A stretch of 64,000 bases of DNA, from positions 13,255,001-13,319,000 of the forward strand of contig OZ022502.1 in assembly GCA_963989385.1 (NCBI GenBank), read 5' to 3'. The translations under genes and the position numbers were made by a program. Below are positions 1-10,110 of the stretch, one piece after another; position 1 is the first letter of the stretch; each line of letters starts with the position of its first letter. The DNA comes from Ctena decussata (lineage: Eukaryota > Mollusca > Bivalvia > Lucinida > Lucinidae). Below the pieces are notes generated by a model. That model did no database searches, had not been told where the DNA came from, and saw only the letters and a program-made list of their open reading frames with translations.

Positions 1-260
1 TCCACACCACCATAGCAGCTGTGTGATGGGCAAGCACCCATTCAGGCGAGCTATGCTGTCAGGCGACAGCTCTTGTTCAATATTTTCTTTGTGGAAATTT
101 CCGGGAGTATTTCTGTATTCGCCAGTTTATATTTACAGACATGTCTTCTTCTGGCATGTTTCATATTCCTTTTAGGTTGAAAGGTCATGTAAAGGAAATG
201 TATTCAACAAGCTGTGAATAATTACAAATATCTGGTTCTATTCCATTCTATCCCATAACC
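1..260. other. Unassigned sequence beyond the LINE C-terminus
   Basis: No coding potential is seen. It lies just downstream, in minus-strand sense, of the LINE stop codon and may be that element's 3' untranslated region. No poly(A) or terminal repeat was identified. Confidence 0.3.
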
Positions 261-1530
261 TTACAAGGTCGTTTGGGCACCACACTTCAGAACTATCCCT
301 TTCCACCTTGTCCTGTTTTCAGCTGCCCTAGCTGAGTTGGCAAAATCCATTCTTGTCCACTCTTTAATATCATTGTCTTCACCTCTTCTTCTGTCTATCT
401 CTTCTTCTTTCATTGCGCCCTGTAGAAACGTCTTTGCTTAACAAGAAGACCTTGAGGCGTGGACAAACCTCCTTGGTTTCCGTTTTTTGACCAGGGCCAG
501 AAGTTCATTATATTCTCCAATGGCTGCTTTGATCTTTCTGCGAACCTCTTCATGGGCTATATGGTCCTTGTACGAAATGTTTAGTAATCTTCGGTAGCAT
601 CTCATTTCAAAAGCCTGTGTTTCTCTGACTCTCTGCTGTCAAGATCCACTATTCACAGGCATACAGAAATATGGAAATGACAAGGGAGCGCATAAGTTTT
701 ACCTTTGATCCAAGGAATATGCTGTTATTTCTCCTAATTGGCTTCAGCTTTATAAAAGCTGAAGTGGCCTGTTCAATCCTTGAGAGAACCCCCTGTTTAG
801 ACCCATCATCTGAGACAACTGCTCTAAGGTATTTGAAGTGTGTTACAGTACCCAGCTACTGCCCTTTTATCTTGATCTCCCTCTGGATGTCATTGGCGCT
901 GTTTGTCATCAGTTAAGTCTTCTTAGCACTGATCTCCGTCTTATACCTTGTGCACGGTTGACGAGACTTGACAATAGAGCTTCTAGTTCCTGCTCTACCT
1001 CAGCTAGAGCGTCTTTGTCATCTGCAAACTGCAGATACGTAATATTTTTGCCGACTATGCTAACCTTTCGTCATGTTCTTCCAGAGCATCAGGCACGATG
1101 AGTTCGAGAAAAAATGTTGAACAGGGTGGGTGACAGAGGACATCCTTGCCTTACTCTAACTGTTGTTCTGAATCATTCTTTCTCGCTGCCATTCATCAGG
1201 AATGAACTTGTAGCCTGTACGTAAAGTTGCTCAACGGTGCAAACTAGATTTGCACTGATATTGTACTTCCGCATTGGGGCCCCCGATGCTGCATGTCATA
1301 CTCTCCCAGAGGCTTTTTTGAAATTAATAAAGACATGGTACAGATTTCATTGATTTTTAAGATACTTTTCACACAAGATTCTTAGGGTGAAGAGCTGTTC
1401 TGTGGTACTCCTTTCTGCTCTGAATCTGATTCACCACAGGTTAAATCCTCGGGCATTTCTTATTTCCGTTTTTCATGCCCCGAACTTCAAAGAAGTTGAA
1501 AGGGCAAGTTGCTGTCGCCTTATCTGTTCG
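261..1530 (-). mobile_element. Decayed non-LTR retrotransposon (LINE) reverse transcriptase fragment
   Basis: Minus-strand translation in shifting frames gives the common metazoan endonuclease-reverse transcriptase type of LINE. Near 1410-1320 it reads like 'TEQLFTLRILCEKYL' followed by 'FINFKKAF'. Near 1150-1090 it reads 'CPLSPTLFNIFLE', and near 1045-1000 'LQFADD', the RT catalytic motif with both aspartates. The C-terminal part is at 690-480 ('LMRSLVISIFLYACE', then 'FEMRCYRRLLNISYKDH'). The tail near 330-261 ('RAAENRTRWKGIV') ends at a TAA. Frameshifts and stops are scattered throughout, so it cannot be translated as one protein. The upstream endonuclease half is not recognisable beyond about 1530, so the copy is truncated as well as decayed. 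Family membership is from remembered motif similarity, and the clade was not determined. Confidence 0.85.
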
Positions 1531-1559
1531 TCAGTTCTTCTTCTCGTCCTTAATGCCCG

Positions 1560-2395
1560 ATGCACCAACGAGGCTGGAAAACCATTGCGCCTAGGTAATT
1601 AAAACGTTATTTCCCTGACAATCATTACTGATGTAGCTACTAGGCTCAAAAACCATTGTGCCTAGGGTTTCGCAATCCCATATACCAATAGGCCATGAAA
1701 ACTGAGAGGACCATGTTGTTTTCCTCTGTCAAATTTGTACTTTTATTATAGTTAGCTCCCCTTTCTCAAAATTAAGATAAAGTCGCGTTACCATGATATC
1801 TAAAGAAGTATTTAAGCTAGGATAATGATATTTAGTATACAGTTTTTGGGTGAGGTGTACAAGATCTGATTAATCTTTGGGCAAATTCGGTTGAAAATGA
1901 CTAAGTTAGGCCCCTCAGTATTCAAATTTACAATTTTTCCGACTTCTGAACCATTTTGCCCAGTTTTGGGAAACAAGTAGTCCTTGATGTACAAATAGTT
2001 TTTGCAAAGCTGAATAAATGTGTTCATTAATTACGGAGTATTTACCCTGATGGTCACCTATGCAGATATGGGCTCAAGAACCACTGGTTGTTGAAGTTGA
2101 AATTTATATATGTTTAGGTCATGAAAAAAGTGAAAGTCCATTTTTTTCAGCCGTCGAACTTGTACTTTTAGAGTTATTTCCCTTTATCAAAATGAAATCG
2201 AAATCTTATTAGCACAATATCTGAATTATACTTTACGAAAGGATGTTAACATTTAGCTTTAATATTAGATGTAGAAGAACTTATTAACTTTTGGGCAAAT
2301 TTAGTTTGAAAATGATTAGATTGAGAGATGCCCCTTACTTGAATTTGATAACTTCTGAACCACTTTATCTAGGAAGCTGTTTTTTATGTTGTTTT
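1560..2395. repeat. Two diverged tandem units of about 420 bp (host of the PLE block)
   Basis: Two segments align in the same orientation. 'TTGTACTTTTA' followed by a 'TTTCTCAAAATT'-like string occurs at about 1736 and 2160. A 'TTTGGGCAAATT' string followed by 'TTGAAAATGA' occurs at about 1877 and 2298, and 'CTTCTGAACCA' at about 1944 and 2346. No protein is encoded. A sequence from the first unit, 'TAGTCCTTGATGT' at 1978-1990, reappears at about 14188, directly after the PLE/SINE block. The block therefore appears to have been inserted into this repeat. Confidence 0.6.
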
Positions 2396-2431
2396 ATATA
2401 TATATATATACATATACATGTATATACATGA
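2396..2431. repeat. TA-rich microsatellite at left border of the composite block
   Basis: An alternating TA run passes into TACATG steps. A similar TA run lies at the right border (14166-14181) and at both PLE/SINE junctions (about 2958-2969 and 12572-12585). Confidence 0.8.
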
Positions 2432-2519
2432 TTGTGTTAGCACAACTTAATAAAATAGCCCTATCCGATGGGTCATTCAGAGAAATAAAGCTTAACATTG
2501 TTCCATGAAACTCATTTTT

Positions 2520-2616
2520 GGGGAGCGTAGTGGCGCAATTGGTTAAGCTCATGTCTCTGAATCGCTAGGCGGAGTTGTCGTAGTCGGCGTGGGTTCGAGT
2601 CCCAGTGGGTACTTCT
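2520..2616 (+). ncRNA. tRNA-like head of SINE unit (left 1)
   Basis: Pol III internal promoter elements are visible: box A 'TGGCGCAATTGG' at 2531-2542 and box B 'GGTTCGAGTCC' at 2592-2602, about 50 bp apart, which suits a tRNA with a long variable arm (Leu/Ser type). The two ends do not form a 7-bp acceptor stem, so this is a SINE head and not a functional tRNA gene. Confidence 0.75.
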
Positions 2617-2848
2617 TCATTTCTCAACTATACAATTTTTTCGGATGTACTTGCATCAGTAAAATGATCCTGGGCCGGAATATCTGTTGAAGTTTGTTAA
2701 ATCTTAAATTAAATCATATAATATTTCCAAGCTTCTGTATCTTCCATGTATATACCTGATTGTGTTAGCACAAATAAATAAAATAGCCCTATCCGATGGG
2801 CCATTCAGAGAAATAAAGCTTAACATTGTTCCATGAAACTCCTTTTTT

Positions 2849-2945
2849 GGGGAGCGTAGTGGCGCAATTGGTTAAGCTCATGTCTCTGAATCGCTAGGCG
2901 GAGTTGTCGTAGTCGGCGTGGGTTCGAGTCCCAGTGGGTACTTCT
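2849..2945 (+). ncRNA. tRNA-like head of SINE unit (left 2)
   Basis: Practically identical to the head at 2520, 329 bp downstream, with both box A and box B preserved. It directly precedes the PLE array. Confidence 0.75.
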
Positions 2946-2969
2946 TCATTTCTCAACTATATATATATA

Positions 2970-3302
2970 GCACATACAAGGACAGTCTATAAAACAAAAT
3001 TGAGTCCGATTTCACAGTAATGAATGATTTATATCGCTGTTTTCTACCGGTTTCACTATTATAGTACAGATCATCAGGAACAAATATGGCGGCTTTGTGC
3101 CGCATGGAGACGACGTTAGCAACGTAGCGTTCCCGTCGCATGCGCCGTAACGTCGACTTCCGCTCATTACAGTACAATGCGCTGTCCTATTAATATCTAT
3201 ACAGCGTAGTGTAATAATGGCGTATAGTTCATTTTACTAATATAAGAGTAAGTGGTTATTAATACATGTATATAAAAAAACAATGTATGTTGATGGTACA
3301 GA
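2970..3302 (-). repeat. pLTR-like terminal segment of PLE copy C
   Basis: About 330 bp repeated at the junctions of all three PLE copies (also 6868-7199 and 10760-11091). It starts, in plus coordinates, with 'GCACATACAAGGACAG' and ends next to the endonuclease stop codon. It contains the candidate hammerhead motif and a CG-rich stretch (about 3105-3170) unlike the AT-rich surroundings. The open frame across it is incidental to this conserved RNA-level sequence. Confidence 0.75.
3036..3086 (-). ncRNA. Candidate hammerhead ribozyme in PLE copy C
   Basis: On the minus strand 'CTGATGA' (3077-3071) is followed 16 nt later by 'GAAAC' (3054-3050). That overlaps the perfect palindrome ACCGGT (3051-3046), with A then G at the predicted cleavage site (3045/3044). 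Bases before the CTGATGA (TTTGTTC) can pair with those after the cleavage site (GAAAACAG), with a small bulge, as stem I. A self-complementary stem III fits the dimeric type I hammerheads known from PLE terminal repeats. Weak point: stem II is poor (U-U closing mismatch, then about 4 pairs), so activity is uncertain. Confidence 0.5.
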
Positions 3303-5550
3303 TTATGAAGACCTATTTAGCTTAGGTTTAAGGAGTTTAATGAAATATTTTTCTTTTGCGCGCCTTAATGACATGCTTTTAAAAATACATTTTGTAGAAC
3401 GGAAAGATGTAGTATTTCGGATCTTGCCGATTGGCACATGTACTTATGTGTTCACTAACATGAAGCATTCTGGTACTGGGTCTCGGATTTGCTGATTCTG
3501 TACAGTGACCCGTTTTCGTAAATAGTTTCCGGTTTCGCCTATATATTCTTCGCCGCAGCCTCTGCATTTCATGACGTAAATCACATTTTTTACTTCACAG
3601 GTCATTGTTTCATGTACGTAAAATTTTCTACCGCAATTAAAATCAAATGCGGTGCCTTCTAATAAATGAGTGCAGAGGCCGCAGTTTGGCCTCTGACAAC
3701 GTTTTACTTCGTGTTCAGAAGCATGACTAAATTTGGCTTTTGTTAGAATTCGCTTCAAATTATTTGGTTGCCTTTTGCTTTTAAATATTGTAAACTTTGA
3801 AAGAATACTTTTCATTTTTGGGTCTTCTTGTAAAATTGGAAAATTATATTTTATGGTATTAAATATCTCATCTCTGCATTTCGCGGATTATGTGTGGACA
3901 CATAAGTAATGACAGGTTCCTCTGTCTTTTGCGCAATTTGTCTTAATACAGTTCTATCAAGATTCATAGCTCTGTCGATTCCCATGTCAATGATATTCTC
4001 AGGGTATTTTTGTTGGACTAAAAACGTCTTCAGTTCGTTCATTCGAGTTTCTAGTACCTGTTCTTCTAAAATTATTGTTCTTAATCTTCGTGGCAGATTG
4101 TATGGTATGTTAGTCTTTGTATGTCGGGGATGACAAGAGGAAAATAAAAGATACGGTTCACTGTCCGTCTCCTTATAGTAGATATCTGTCTCAATGTTTC
4201 CTCTTATGTTCCGGACCATAACATCTAAAAACGATTGTTCAACTGTATCAGATTGTAATTTGAATTTAATATCTTTGTGTAAATTGTTTAAAATGTCATG
4301 GAAATGTATTAGTTCTTCTCTAGATTTAGTCCAGGGGACGAAGCAGTCGTCTAGAAATCTTTTCCAATATCGTTTGAAGTAAATATAAAATTCTGTATCA
4401 TAAATGGATTCTACAGAATCATATAATTTTTTCTCCAAGTATCCAATAGTTGGGGTTGCGTATACTGGTGCAAATTTGGTACTCATAGCTGTGCCCTTTA
4501 CTTGCTTGAAATAAGTGCTGTTGAAACAAAAAATATTATTCTCAAGTATTAGTTTCATCCCGTCAAGTATGAAATCTCTTGAGAACCTTGAATGGAGGGT
4601 ACCGGGGTACTTGTCTATCCAATAATTTACTGCCTCTACACCGAGATTGTGTGGAATATTTGAATAAAGTGATTCTATGTCAAATGAAGCCAATATGGTA
4701 TTTGTTGGTACATTTGTCGGAAGGTTGTTTAAGAAGTCAGTAGTGTCCCTTAAATAGCTAGTGACATATTTGGTATAGGGTCTTAAAAGTATATCGAGTA
4801 AATTACTAAGCCTATGTGTATGACAGGAGGGGCCAGCAACAATTGGTCTTTATTTCAAATCATGTACTTTTTCTGTGATTTCTACATAACCTGATTTTGT
4901 TAGTTTACATTTTTCATTTATTTCTTTGCATTTATGTACTTTTGGTAATCCGTAGAAATTACTAATTTTGGCTTCGAAATTTTGAAGATAATCAAGTTCT
5001 TTTTCAGTCATTTGACTTTTATATTTTTTAAGAAACTTCTTATATTTCAGTTGTAAATCTTTTTCTGGATTTGTGTTTAATTCAGTATAATATGTTTCAT
5101 CATTCAAAATTATTTCTACCATACTTTTATAATTTTCTTTGTTCATTATTACTGATGCCCCACCTTTGTCGGCTTCTTTTATTATAATTGAAGTATCTTC
5201 TTTTAGACATTTTACAGCCTCCCATTCTGATCTTGTTAGGTTTTGTCTAACGTTATTTTGGCATGACTGTTTGGGAAATTTTTCAACTGTTTCAATAAAT
5301 TCGTCAAGGGCTGTATTACGTTTATCTGGGGGACTAAAATTTGATTTATTTCTGACTAAAGAGGTATCTTCATTTTCTGTACCATCAAAGAACTCTGCTA
5401 ATCGTAACTTACTATTAAATCCATTCAAATCTTCTGTAAGTTCTTGTGTATTTCCTAATTTGGGGGTCGGAGTAAATTTGAGTCCTTTATTGAGAAGTGA
5501 TATTTCTGCAATTGTTAATTTTCTATTTGATAAATTAATTATTTTATGTC
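3303..5550 (-). pseudogene. PLE reverse transcriptase + GIY-YIG endonuclease, copy C, broken
   Basis: The RT part opens near 5550 ('NLSNRKLTIAEISLL'-type start) and runs to a TAA at about 4850. That stop lies directly before the conserved 'RPIVAGP' motif. The frame then resumes through motif A ('SFDIESLYSNIP', about 4690-4655), a motif B reading 'GTAMSTKFAPVYA' (the usual second Gly replaced by Ser) and motif C ('FLDD', about 4348). A 5-bp tandem duplication (ATCTCATCTC, about 3862-3871) throws the frame before the endonuclease. The endonuclease, from about 3815, shows 'VIYVMKC..C' and 'YIGET', the GIY-YIG signature. A further indel near 3480 breaks its C-terminal third. Copy A (11092-12563) carries the unbroken frame. 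Confidence 0.88.
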
Positions 5551-5564
5551 AATATTTTCGATAT

Positions 5565-6191
5565 CTACTGTATCTGTGGTCTGCGTCCCCGCCCCCGTCC
5601 TTGCCCTCGGTCCAGGCCCCGGTCCCTGCCCCGGGCCCGGCCTCGTCCTAAAAAAGTATCCTGATTCATGTTATTGATTCTTGTTTCCAGGTTCCAGGCG
5701 TTTGCTTCAGAGTCATCTGTATTATTTCTCGGGAAAGGTTGTCTTAGATTTTCTTCTTCCGGTCTAGTGTATCTAGGAGGTCTTTGCATTCTTTGTGGTC
5801 GTGGTTGCCGTTGAGTTTGTCCACCTTGTTGGTTTTCATTATGTCTCGATTGCGGTCTTTCAGTTGATGTAGGCCGCCGTCTTTGATTTGAGTCACTGAC
5901 TTGATTTTGACTATCGGAAATGTTTTGCTGTGACCTCCTTACTTGTGTTGACTCTGCCATTACTTCTGCGTAAGTTTTCTTATTGTTTGTGTCATCTGAA
6001 ATTCGGATGAACGGGTTTTTATCTTGGTGTTTTAGTCTGAAAGTTTCTGCATACTTGGTAAGCCAGACTAAGTTCTTGTTATCCCATCGTTTTTTCGAGA
6101 TTTCTTCATTTTTGGTACAATCTTCCTGCCACATTTTTATTAATAAATTGCGGCTTTGTCCCGTTGTTTGCTTTTCTATTTCATTGGTCAT
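5565..6191 (-). CDS. PLE ORF2, Arg/Gly-rich putative nucleic-acid-binding protein (copy C)
   Basis: A 208-residue frame on the minus strand starting with ATG at 6191 and ending in a stop at 5565. The N-terminal third is basic and Trp/Lys-rich. The middle is a Gln/Arg/Pro-rich low-complexity region, and the C-terminus is an RG/DRG repeat ('GRGRARGRDRGLDRGQ'-like). The RGG-box character suggests RNA binding, perhaps a Gag-like or ribonucleoprotein function for the element; this is inference, as no folded domain is recognised. It lies between ORF1 and the RT frame and is separated from the RT frame by about 15 nt and a frame change. Copy B carries the same ORF with a one-base insertion in a T run near its N-terminus (about 9980), so copy C is the intact version. 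Confidence 0.7.
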   Translation of the reverse strand: MTNEIEKQTTGQSRNLLIKMWQEDCTKNEEISKKRWDNKNLVWLTKYAETFRLKHQDKNPFIRISDDTNNKKTYAEVMAESTQVRRSQQNISDSQNQVSDSNQRRRPTSTERPQSRHNENQQGGQTQRQPRPQRMQRPPRYTRPEEENLRQPFPRNNTDDSEANAWNLETRINNMNQDTFLGRGRARGRDRGLDRGQGRGRGRRPQIQ

Positions 6192-6274
6192 TTTTGAGTC
6201 GATTTCTTTGAACTTTACTTCCTAGCTCTCACTTCGTAGAAGTAGCTGTTCTTTTTCGGTCAGGTAATTGTCCA

Positions 6275-6827
6275 TTACTTGCTTTCTCTTCTTTTCGTAA
6301 CATTTTCTGGTTCATTGGGTATTTCTTTCATCTGTACCCATTGTGGTAATATGATGGTGTCCTCCTGCAGCCATTCCTCATATGTTGCTGCTATGTTCTT
6401 GTTGCGTAATGCTTGCCAATAAAGTAGTCGGCGGGATCGAAAACTTTTCTCCCATATTTTCGATATTTTATTTTTAATTTTTAACGCATATTCTTCAGTG
6501 TGTATCTGATAAGCTTCCGGTGGATGATTTGTTGTAGTTTCATTTCCCGGTAGGTTGACCTTTTCTAAAACTTCCTTTATTTGTTCAAGCGTGCCCCCTA
6601 GTGTACCTAGATTTGCATCTGGTGTAACCGCTTGCCTTCTCAGATAATTGTTCTTTAAATTCGTCAAAATGTTCATTCAGCGTATTTAGTGAAAATATTA
6701 CTATGGAAAGTTTAGAACTTATCTGCTTTAAAATGTCTTTCGTGGAAATCTCTGTTTCGCTTTCATCGTCAGGACTTGGTCTTTGTGATCCCTCTGTTGC
6801 CTCCGTAGTTGTGTATCTCTGTGCCAT
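6275..6827 (-). pseudogene. PLE ORF1, frameshifted copy (copy C)
   Basis: The same ORF as the intact 202-residue frame at 10111-10719. Here 2 nt are missing near 6610 relative to copy B (ATTTGCATC against ATTTTTGCATC), splitting the frame into an N-terminal 80-residue piece (6827-6585) and an overlapping 133-residue piece (6676-6275). A second small difference near 6290 alters the C-terminus. Confidence 0.7.
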
Positions 6828-6867
6828 CGGAACACTTGTATGGATAAATTATATGTCCAAAATAAAA

Positions 6868-7199
6868 GCACATAAAAGGACAGTCTATAAAACAAAATTG
6901 AGTCCGATTTCACAGTAATGAATGATTTATTTCGCTGTTTTCTACCGGTTTCACTAATATAGTACAGATCATCAGGAACAAATATGGCGGCTTTGTGTCG
7001 CATGGAGACGACGTTAGCAACGTAGCGTTCCCGTCGCATGCGCCGTAACGTCGACTTCCGCTCATTACAGTACAATGCGCTGTCCTATTAATATCTATAC
7101 AGCGTAGTGTAATAATGGCGTATAGTTCATTTTACTAATATAAGAGTAAGTGGTTATTAATACATGTATATAAAAAACAATGCATGTTGATGGTACAGA
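6868..7199 (-). repeat. pLTR-like terminal segment of PLE copy B
   Basis: The second copy of the pLTR-like segment, forming the junction between units C and B. Only scattered substitutions separate it from 2970-3302, for example in the region of stem II of the candidate hammerhead (CACTAATATAG against CACTATTATAG). Confidence 0.75.
6934..6984 (-). ncRNA. Candidate hammerhead ribozyme in PLE copy B
   Basis: The same core as at 3036: CTGATGA (6975-6969), GAAAC, and the ACCGGT palindrome (6944-6949). Its stem II differs by a base change that weakens pairing further. Confidence 0.48.
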
Positions 7200-7712
7200 T
7201 TATGAAGACCTATTTAGCTTAGATTTAAGGAGTTTAATGAAATATTTTTCTTTTGCGCGCCTTAATGACATGCTTTCAAAATACATTTTGTAGAACGGAA
7301 AGATGTAGTATTTCGGATCTTGCCGATTGGCACATGTACTTATGTGTTCACTAACATGAAGCATTCTGGTACTTGGATCTCGGATTTGCTGATTCTGTAC
7401 AGTGACCCGTTTTCGTAAATAGTTTCCGGTTTCGCCTATATATTCTTCGCCGCAGCCTCTGCATTTCATGACGTAAATCACATTTTTTACTTCACAGGTC
7501 ATTGTTTCATGTACGTAAAATTTTCTACCGCAATTAAAATCAAATGCGGTGCCTTCTAATAAATGAGTGCAGAGGCCGCAGTTTGGCCTCTGACAACGTT
7601 TTACTTCGTGTTCAGAAGCATGACTAAATTTGGCTTTTGTTAGAATTCGCTTCAAATTATTTGGTTGCCTTTTGCTTTTAAATATTGTAAACTTTGAAAG
7701 AATACTTTTCAT
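7200..7712 (-). CDS. PLE GIY-YIG endonuclease domain, intact frame separated from RT (copy B)
   Basis: A 170-residue frame ending at TAA 7200-7202. It contains a Cys-rich linker ('RCQRPNCGLC'), then the GIY-YIG core 'VIYVMKCRGCGEEYIGET', 'LRKRV' and a His-containing segment ('HVSEHISTC'), and a C-terminal 'RAKEKYFIKLLKSKLNR' tail. In PLEs this domain nicks target DNA to prime reverse transcription. Here it is cut off from the RT by the upstream 5-bp duplication, so it would not be made as the normal fusion protein. Confidence 0.8.
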   Translation of the reverse strand: MKSILSKFTIFKSKRQPNNLKRILTKAKFSHASEHEVKRCQRPNCGLCTHLLEGTAFDFNCGRKFYVHETMTCEVKNVIYVMKCRGCGEEYIGETGNYLRKRVTVQNQQIRDPSTRMLHVSEHISTCANRQDPKYYIFPFYKMYFESMSLRRAKEKYFIKLLKSKLNRSS

Positions 7713-9438
7713 TTTTGGGTCTTCTTGTAAAATTGGAAAATTATATTTTATGGTATTAAATATCTCATCTCTGCATTTCGCGGATTATGTGTGGACACAT
7801 AAGTAATGACAGGTTCCTCTGTCTTTTGCGCAATTTGTCTTAATACAGTTCTATCAAGATTCATAGCTCTGTCGATTCCCATGTCAATGATATTCTCAGG
7901 GTATTTTTGTTGGACTAAAAACGTCTTCAGTTCGTTCATTCGAGTTTCTAGTACCTGTTCTTCTAAAATTATTGTTCTTAATCTTCGTGCCAGATTGCAG
8001 GGTATGTTAGTCTTTGTATGTCGGGGATGACAAGAGGAAAATAAAAGATACTGTTTACTGTCCGTCTCCTTACAGTAGATATCTGTCTCAATGTTTCCTC
8101 TTATGTTCCGGACCATAACATCTAAAAACGATTGTTCAACTGTATCAGATTGTCATTTGAATTTAATATCTTTGTTTAAATTGTTATGGAAATGTATTAG
8201 TTCTTCTCTAGATTTAGTCCAGGGGACGAAGCAGTCGTCTAGAAATCTTTTCCAATATCGTTTGAAGTAAATATAAAATTCTGTATCATAAATGGATTCT
8301 ACAGAATCATATAATTTTTTCTCCAAGTATCCAATAGTTGGGGTTGCGTATACTGGTGCAAATTTGGTACTCATAGCTGTGCCCTTTACTTGCTTGAAAT
8401 AAGTGCTGTTGAAACAAAAAATATTATTCTCAAGTATTAGTTTCATCCCGTCAAGTATGAAATCTCTTGAGAACCTTGAATGGAGGGTACCGGGGTACTT
8501 GTCTATCCAATAATTTACTGCCTCTACACCGAGATTGTGTGGAATATTTGAATAAAGTGATTCTATGTCAAATGAAGCCAATATGGTATTTGTTGGTACA
8601 TTTGTCGGAAGGTTGTTTAAGAAGTCAGTAGTGTCCCTTAAATAGCTAGTGACATATTTGGTATAGGGTCTTAAAAGTATATCGAGTAAATTACTAAGCC
8701 TATGTGTATGACAGGAGGGGCCAGCAACAATTGGGCTTTATTTCAAATCATGTACTTTTTCGGTGATTTCTACATAACCTGATTTTGTTAGTTTACATTT
8801 TTCATTTATTTCTTTGCATTTATGTACTTTTGGTAATCCGTAGAAATTACTAATTTTGGCTTCGAAATTTTGAAGATAATCAAGTTCTTTTTCAGTCATT
8901 TGACTTTTATATTTTTTAAGAAACATCTTATATTTCAGTTGTAAATCTTTTTCTGGATTTGTGTTTAATTCAGTATAATATGTTTCATCATTCAAAATTA
9001 TTTCTACCATACTTTTATAATTTTCTTTGTTCATTATTACTGATGCCCAACCTTTGTCGGCTTCTTTTATTATAATTGAAGTATCTTCTTTTAGACATTT
9101 TACAGCCTCCCATTCTGATCTTGTTAGGTTTTGTCTAACGTTATTTTGGCATGACTGTTTGGGAAATTTTTCAACTGTTTCAATAAATTCGTCAAGGGCT
9201 GTATTACGTTTATCTGGGGGACTAAAATTTGATTTATTTCTGACTAAAGAGGTATCTTCATTTTCTGTACCATCAAAGAACTCTGCTAATCGTAACTTAC
9301 TATTAAATCCATTCAAATCTTCTGTAAGTTCTTGTGTATTTCCTAATTTGGGGGTCGGAGTAAATTTGAGTCCTTTATTGAGAAGTGATATTTCTGCAAT
9401 TGTTAATTTTCTATTTGATAAATTAATTATTTTATGTC
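7713..9438 (-). pseudogene. PLE reverse transcriptase, copy B, broken
   Basis: Frames at 9316-8738, 8581-8153 and 8116-7748 together make the RT. The lesions are a TAA just before the 'PIVAGP' motif (about 8738), a TGA at about 8153 (TTA changed to TGA within 'FKLQSD'), a 9-bp deletion near 8185, and the 5-bp ATCTC duplication before the endonuclease. Motif A 'FDIESLYSNIP' and motif C 'FLDD' remain. Motif B again has Ser for Gly, as in copy C. Confidence 0.85.
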
Positions 9439-9452
9439 AATATTTTCGATAT

Positions 9453-10079
9453 CTACTGTATCTGTGGTCTGCGTCCCCGCCCCCGTCCTTGCCCTCGGTC
9501 CAGGCCCCGGTCCCTGCCCCGGGCCCGGCCTCGTCCTAAAAAAGTATCCTGATTCATGTTATTGCTTCTTGTTTCCAGGTTCCAGGCGTTTGCTTCAGAG
9601 TCATCTGTATTATTTCTCGGGAAAGGTTGTCTTAGATTTTCTTCTTCCGGTCTAGTGTATCTAGGAGGTCTTTGCATTCTTTGTGGTCGTGGTTGCCGTT
9701 GAGTTTGTCCACCTTGTTGGTTTTCATTATGTCTCGATTGCGGTCTTTCAGTTGATGTAGGCCGCCGTCTTTGATTTGAGTCACTGACTTGATTTTGACT
9801 ATCGGAAATGTTTTGCTGTGACCTCCTTACTTGTGTTGACTTTGCCATTACTTCTGCGTAAGTTTTCTTATTGTCTGTGTCATCTGAAATTCGGATGAAC
9901 GGGTTTTTATCTTGGTGTTTTAGTCTGAAAGTTTCTGCATACTTGGTAAGCCAGACTAAGTTCTTGTTATCCCATCGTTTTTTTCGAGATTTCTTCATTT
10001 TTGGTACAATCTTCCTGCCACATTTTTATTAATAAATTGCGGCTTTGTCCCGTTGTTTGCTTTTCTATTTCATTGGTCA
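9453..10079 (-). pseudogene. PLE ORF2, Arg/Gly-rich, frameshifted near the N-terminus (copy B)
   Basis: Homologous to 5565-6191. The start codon at 10079 is followed by the same N-terminal residues. An extra T in the T-run at about 9980 shifts the frame, so only the C-terminal 181 residues (9998-9453) stay in the RG-rich frame. Confidence 0.65.
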
Positions 10080-10110
10080 TTTATGAGTCGATTTCTTTGA
10101 ACTTTACTTC

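Larger units (their letters stand above)
2432..2963 (+). repeat. SINE-derived tandem units, left arm, plus orientation
   Basis: There is a partial unit and one full unit of about 329 bp. Each consists of a tRNA-like head of about 96 bp (2520-2616 and 2849-2945) and a unique AT-rich tail beginning 'TTCATTTCTCAACTATAC' and ending just before the next head. The same units form a longer array in the opposite orientation at 12586-14165. The tail between the heads is non-coding. The last tail is cut after about 14 bp, where the TA run and then PLE sequence begin. Confidence 0.85.
2970..6867 (-). mobile_element. Penelope-like element, copy C (full length, defective)
   Basis: This is the 3'-most of three head-to-tail PLE copies, read on the minus strand; the C-to-B period is 3898 bp. 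In minus-strand order it holds ORF1 (6827-6275), an Arg/Gly-rich ORF2 (6191-5565), reverse transcriptase plus GIY-YIG endonuclease (about 5550-3303), and a pLTR-like terminal segment (about 3302-2970) with a candidate hammerhead ribozyme. PLEs are retroelements that integrate by target-primed reverse transcription and commonly form partial tandems. The copy is dead: it has a 2-nt deletion in ORF1, an in-frame TAA in the RT, a 5-bp duplication between RT and endonuclease, and an indel inside the endonuclease. Its 3' end abuts a TA run inside SINE-derived sequence. Confidence 0.9.

Noticed and set aside
2520..2616. Possible functional tRNA-Leu/Ser gene
   Set aside because: Boxes A and B are present, but the ends do not form an acceptor stem and the unit is one of many tandem copies with a non-tRNA tail; it is a SINE head.
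2953..3177. 74-residue minus-strand frame repeated three times (also within 6728-7075 and 10632-10967)
   Set aside because: It lies over the pLTR-like segment and candidate ribozyme. Conservation is explained by the repeated nucleotide sequence, not by a protein.
5139..5651. 170-residue plus-strand frame (also 9027-9539)
   Set aside because: Antisense shadow of the PLE RT and RG-rich ORF2; no independent features.
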